From contig NW_026515545.1 in the NCBI RefSeq assembly GCF_014898815.1, positions 806,001-870,000 of the forward strand: a DNA stretch of 64,000 bases, written 5' to 3'. Origin of the DNA: Panonychus citri. Lineage: Eukaryota; Arthropoda; Arachnida; Trombidiformes; Tetranychidae. Position numbers and translations under genes: made by a program. The stretch's first letter is position 1, and each line of letters begins with the position of its first letter. The notes beneath the pieces are model-generated. The model was not told the origin of the DNA. It searched no databases and worked only from the letters and a program-made list of their open reading frames with translations. Below, in pieces: positions 61,287-64,000 of this stretch.

Positions 61287-62841
61287 GCCTCAGATTTATC
61301 ATCCATGATGATATTGCAATTGCATTTTCTTGCAGCAAATAGCAAAATATATGTTAATATATTTGCACACATAGAAATACATTTTTTTTTCTTGCTCTTT
61401 GGTTAAAAGTCAAATGAGATGTTGTTACAAGGTTTATGAGGATGAGGATGATGAAAACGATGATTAAGTATTAATGATGAAATGATATCTAGTAATCAAG
61501 ACACGTTCATCATCAGCAAATTTTGTTTTCTTGGCTTCGAGATGAGTGACAAAAAAAACGCGTGACAAATATACTAACCAATTGTCACTTGTTTAAAAGC
61601 TTAATTTACACATTGGCAAGGCAACAATCACCTTAATTTGATTACTGGTATATCAATTAATTACTTGATATCAATAGTTAATTGATTTTCCATGAATCAT
61701 ACACATACATTTATATATATATAGCTGATTAATGATTCCAATCAACTAATCACTAAATGTCTTCATACTCAAGTAATTGATTCAAATCTTGAATGTTTTT
61801 TTTTGTTGCTTTCCTGCAAATAACAACTGATTGTGTTATTTAATCAATTGTATAATAAATTGATGTGATTTAATTGTTTACAATGATGATGATTAAGATG
61901 AAATAGTAATGATCAGTGATCAGGAAACAGGTAAGATAAGAAAAAGAAAAGTAATTAAAGTTTTTCGATACTTTTCTCTCTCTCTCTTATCCCTCATCAT
62001 CTATTGATGATTGCAAACAATTCTTACAGGTAAACACATTAATTGTTGTTAAGTTAATTGTGATTATAATTAATGTAGGAAAAAAACGTTGTTACCAAGA
62101 GAGTAACAACATTTAAGGGTAATTTTAATTCTGCTTCTGATTTTTTCACTCGTATTCATGTTGTTGATTAACTGGTTTTGCTTGGTTAAGCTTGAAATGA
62201 GCTTTAATCAAAAGTGCTGATGATGATGATGATGGTGGTGGTGGTGATGGAGAGGATGATAATGATGAGAGAGAGAGAGAGGTGAAAAAAGGAGTCAATA
62301 ATAAGGTCGAGGAAAGTAAATATAAGATGAAACGGAAATTTGTAACTTGGCTTTTAACCAAATCAAATATTTGGAAACTAATCAGCAACAATCAACCATT
62401 TTTTAAACATCATTACCGTCAAATGATTAACTAATTGTAAACATAGACAATTAAATTGTGTTTATAAATGATGAAACGAGATAATTTATAAGAAAAAAAA
62501 AATTCAATTGAAAGCAAAGAGTTAATAGTAAAACTATCAATTGGAATAGTAAAAAAAATTGTATCAATTAATGTTATTAGTTTGAAATGATAATAATATT
62601 GAGTAATTTGTTTCTCTTATTGTTGTTACACAATAAAGGTTAATGATAATGAATATGATTAACATTAAAATGGTAAACAATTAAATTTAATTGCACTATT
62701 AATACAAATAACAACAATAAACATGATTAAAGGATTAACGATACGATGAGAAAATAAGTATTAACGTTGGATTGTAAAACTGTGTCAATGCTTTCAAAGT
62801 ACTAATAGTAAATTTAATTTACTTTTCTCTCTCTTTCTCCC

Positions 62842-62844
<3 letters not shown>

Positions 62845-62875
<31 letters not shown>
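62845..62875. repeat. (CT)n microsatellite
   Basis: About 15 CT units in a wider pyrimidine-rich stretch. Confidence 0.85.
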
Positions 62876-62878
<3 letters not shown>

Positions 62879-63756
62879 TGTTTTCTTCCTCTTACTTTTC
62901 ATCCTCATTATCATCCTTATCATCATCTTCATTTAACTTCCGGAGTAAATAGTCAGGTTATGGTCACTTGGATACACAATCAAAGAAACGAAGACAATTA
63001 TTATTATTATAAATTGTTCGTTAGTATAATTTAAAAATCCAACAATTAATATTAATCATTATTATTATGATTAACTCACATTCAAACTAGTGACACACAG
63101 AAATAAACAATTAACAGGTTAATTATATAAATTATAATCAAAGTAAATCACATCACTTTCATAAGTGTTAACCTAATTATAGACATAATTTTGTAATCAA
63201 ACCCAACAAGTGACTATTACAATTTAGATTCAAATTAACCAAATCAATCAATTATATATATTTACATTGATAGATGAAAATTAATCTAATAAATTAGTGA
63301 AATGTAATGTTGTTAATTACATGAGTGATATTAATATGATTAAGGATTTTTTTTTCCAATTTACCAACTAAAATTGTTGATTAAATATCAATGATAAGTA
63401 ATCAAGGGAACAGAAAAATAAACAAGTTATACTCACGTTGAGTTTGTAATATAAATACAAAGGTAACAAACATAAACATCAGAGAGGAAGAGGAAGTGAT
63501 GAGGATAAGAGGGATGATGATGATGATGATGATGGAGAGAAGAGAAAAAATTAAAAGCCTATAAACATGATGATACCATCATGTTCATCTTCATGAAAAG
63601 TTGAGCAAAAAATTCTGGTTCTTTTTGTTTTTCGGTTTCTTTTTCTGGTTCGAACCAGAAAAAAAGTATTGATTGGAATGAGAAAACCAGATAACCTTAA
63701 GTAATATTGTAAACTTGATAACATGAAACTTTTTTTTCTGTTGCTTTTACTTGAGA

Positions 63757-63800
63757 CGAAGATGAAGATGAAGATGAAGATGAAGATGAAGATGAAGATA
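63757..63800. repeat. (GATGAA)n hexamer repeat
   Basis: Seven near-perfect GAAGAT units are followed by a GAT run. One strand would encode Asp-Glu, but no gene context supports coding. Confidence 0.85.
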
Positions 63801-64000
63801 ATGATGATGATGATGATGCTGAGTAAACCTACAACGTGATGATAATAATAATAAATGGGAGTTTGTGTATGTGAGTGTGTGGGTGGACGATCGATAGAGT
63901 TGGAATCATCATCATTCCTGTTATCTCAATGAACTTTTACCATGAAAAAAACATGAGATGAGAAATATAGTAAATCCTTTTCACCAGGAAATCGTGATGA

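Larger units (their letters stand above)
57685..64000. other. Upstream KDM3 sequence (probably intron and 5' region)
   Basis: No exon could be assigned with confidence. It holds five copies of the palindrome ATTGTWACAAT (58774, 59053, 60042 and 60242, with 57570 just to the left), CT and GA tracts, a tandem duplication (58185-58482), a GC-richer island (60832-60905) and a hexamer repeat (63757-63800). The N-terminal Tudor-like KDM3 exons are expected upstream, in this region or beyond the right edge. Confidence 0.45.

Noticed and set aside
61257..64000. N-terminal Tudor-like KDM3 exons searched for near the right edge
   Set aside because: No stretch with the expected Trp-rich or hydrophobic pattern and splice sites could be found by eye, so none is reported.
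1..64000. tRNA, rRNA, transposase, reverse transcriptase, viral or CRISPR sequences
   Set aside because: None was recognised on either strand. Short tRNA genes cannot be excluded without a covariance-model scan (tRNAscan-SE).

Overview
This window looks like AT-rich nuclear DNA from an arthropod, most likely an acariform mite. That assignment is an inference, because no barcode gene is present. Genes are split by GT-AG introns that I could phase by hand, coding exons are clearly richer in G+C than their surroundings, and non-coding DNA is full of TAATTG/CAATTA words, GA/CT tracts and GAT/ATC triplet runs. I saw no operons, prophage, CRISPR, rRNA or tRNA.

Layout. (1) 144-13770, minus: a KANK scaffold gene in six phase-consistent exons (about 1298 aa) with KN motif, coiled coil and C-terminal ankyrin repeats. 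Its 7.3 kb second intron holds an intronless type-B carboxylesterase gene on the plus strand (4809-6485). (2) 16203-19527, plus: a three-exon SLC46 (PCFT-like) major-facilitator transporter. (3) 21030-22166, minus, tail-to-tail with it: a single open frame with a signal-peptide-like start, the neurexin stalk, the transmembrane segment and a neurexin tail ending EWYV, but no LNS or EGF domain. It is a candidate gamma-type, LNS-less neurexin. (4) 27470-31237, minus: a six-exon SLC16 (monocarboxylate-type) transporter with a very long central loop. (5) 34571-35414, minus: a two-exon, 207 aa protein with one good and one degenerate double-stranded-RNA-binding domain. (6) 38231-38845, plus: a small secreted Trp/Pro/Gly/Ala/Tyr-rich structural protein (cuticle- or silk-like) with a TATA box and a 5'UTR intron. 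(7) 40468-57684 and probably beyond the right edge, minus: a KDM3/JMJD1-family JmjC histone H3K9 demethylase of more than 3000 aa, greatly enlarged by Gln/Ser/Asn/Thr-rich exons.

The genes are unrelated neighbours: adhesion/cytoskeleton (KANK), ester hydrolysis, solute transport (SLC46, SLC16), synaptic adhesion (neurexin-like), RNA binding, extracellular structure and chromatin. The observations most worth a second look are the LNS-less neurexin frame, the dispersed palindrome ATTGTWACAAT in non-coding DNA, two apparent one-base frame breaks in a KDM3 exon that look like homopolymer errors, and the esterase nested in the KANK intron.
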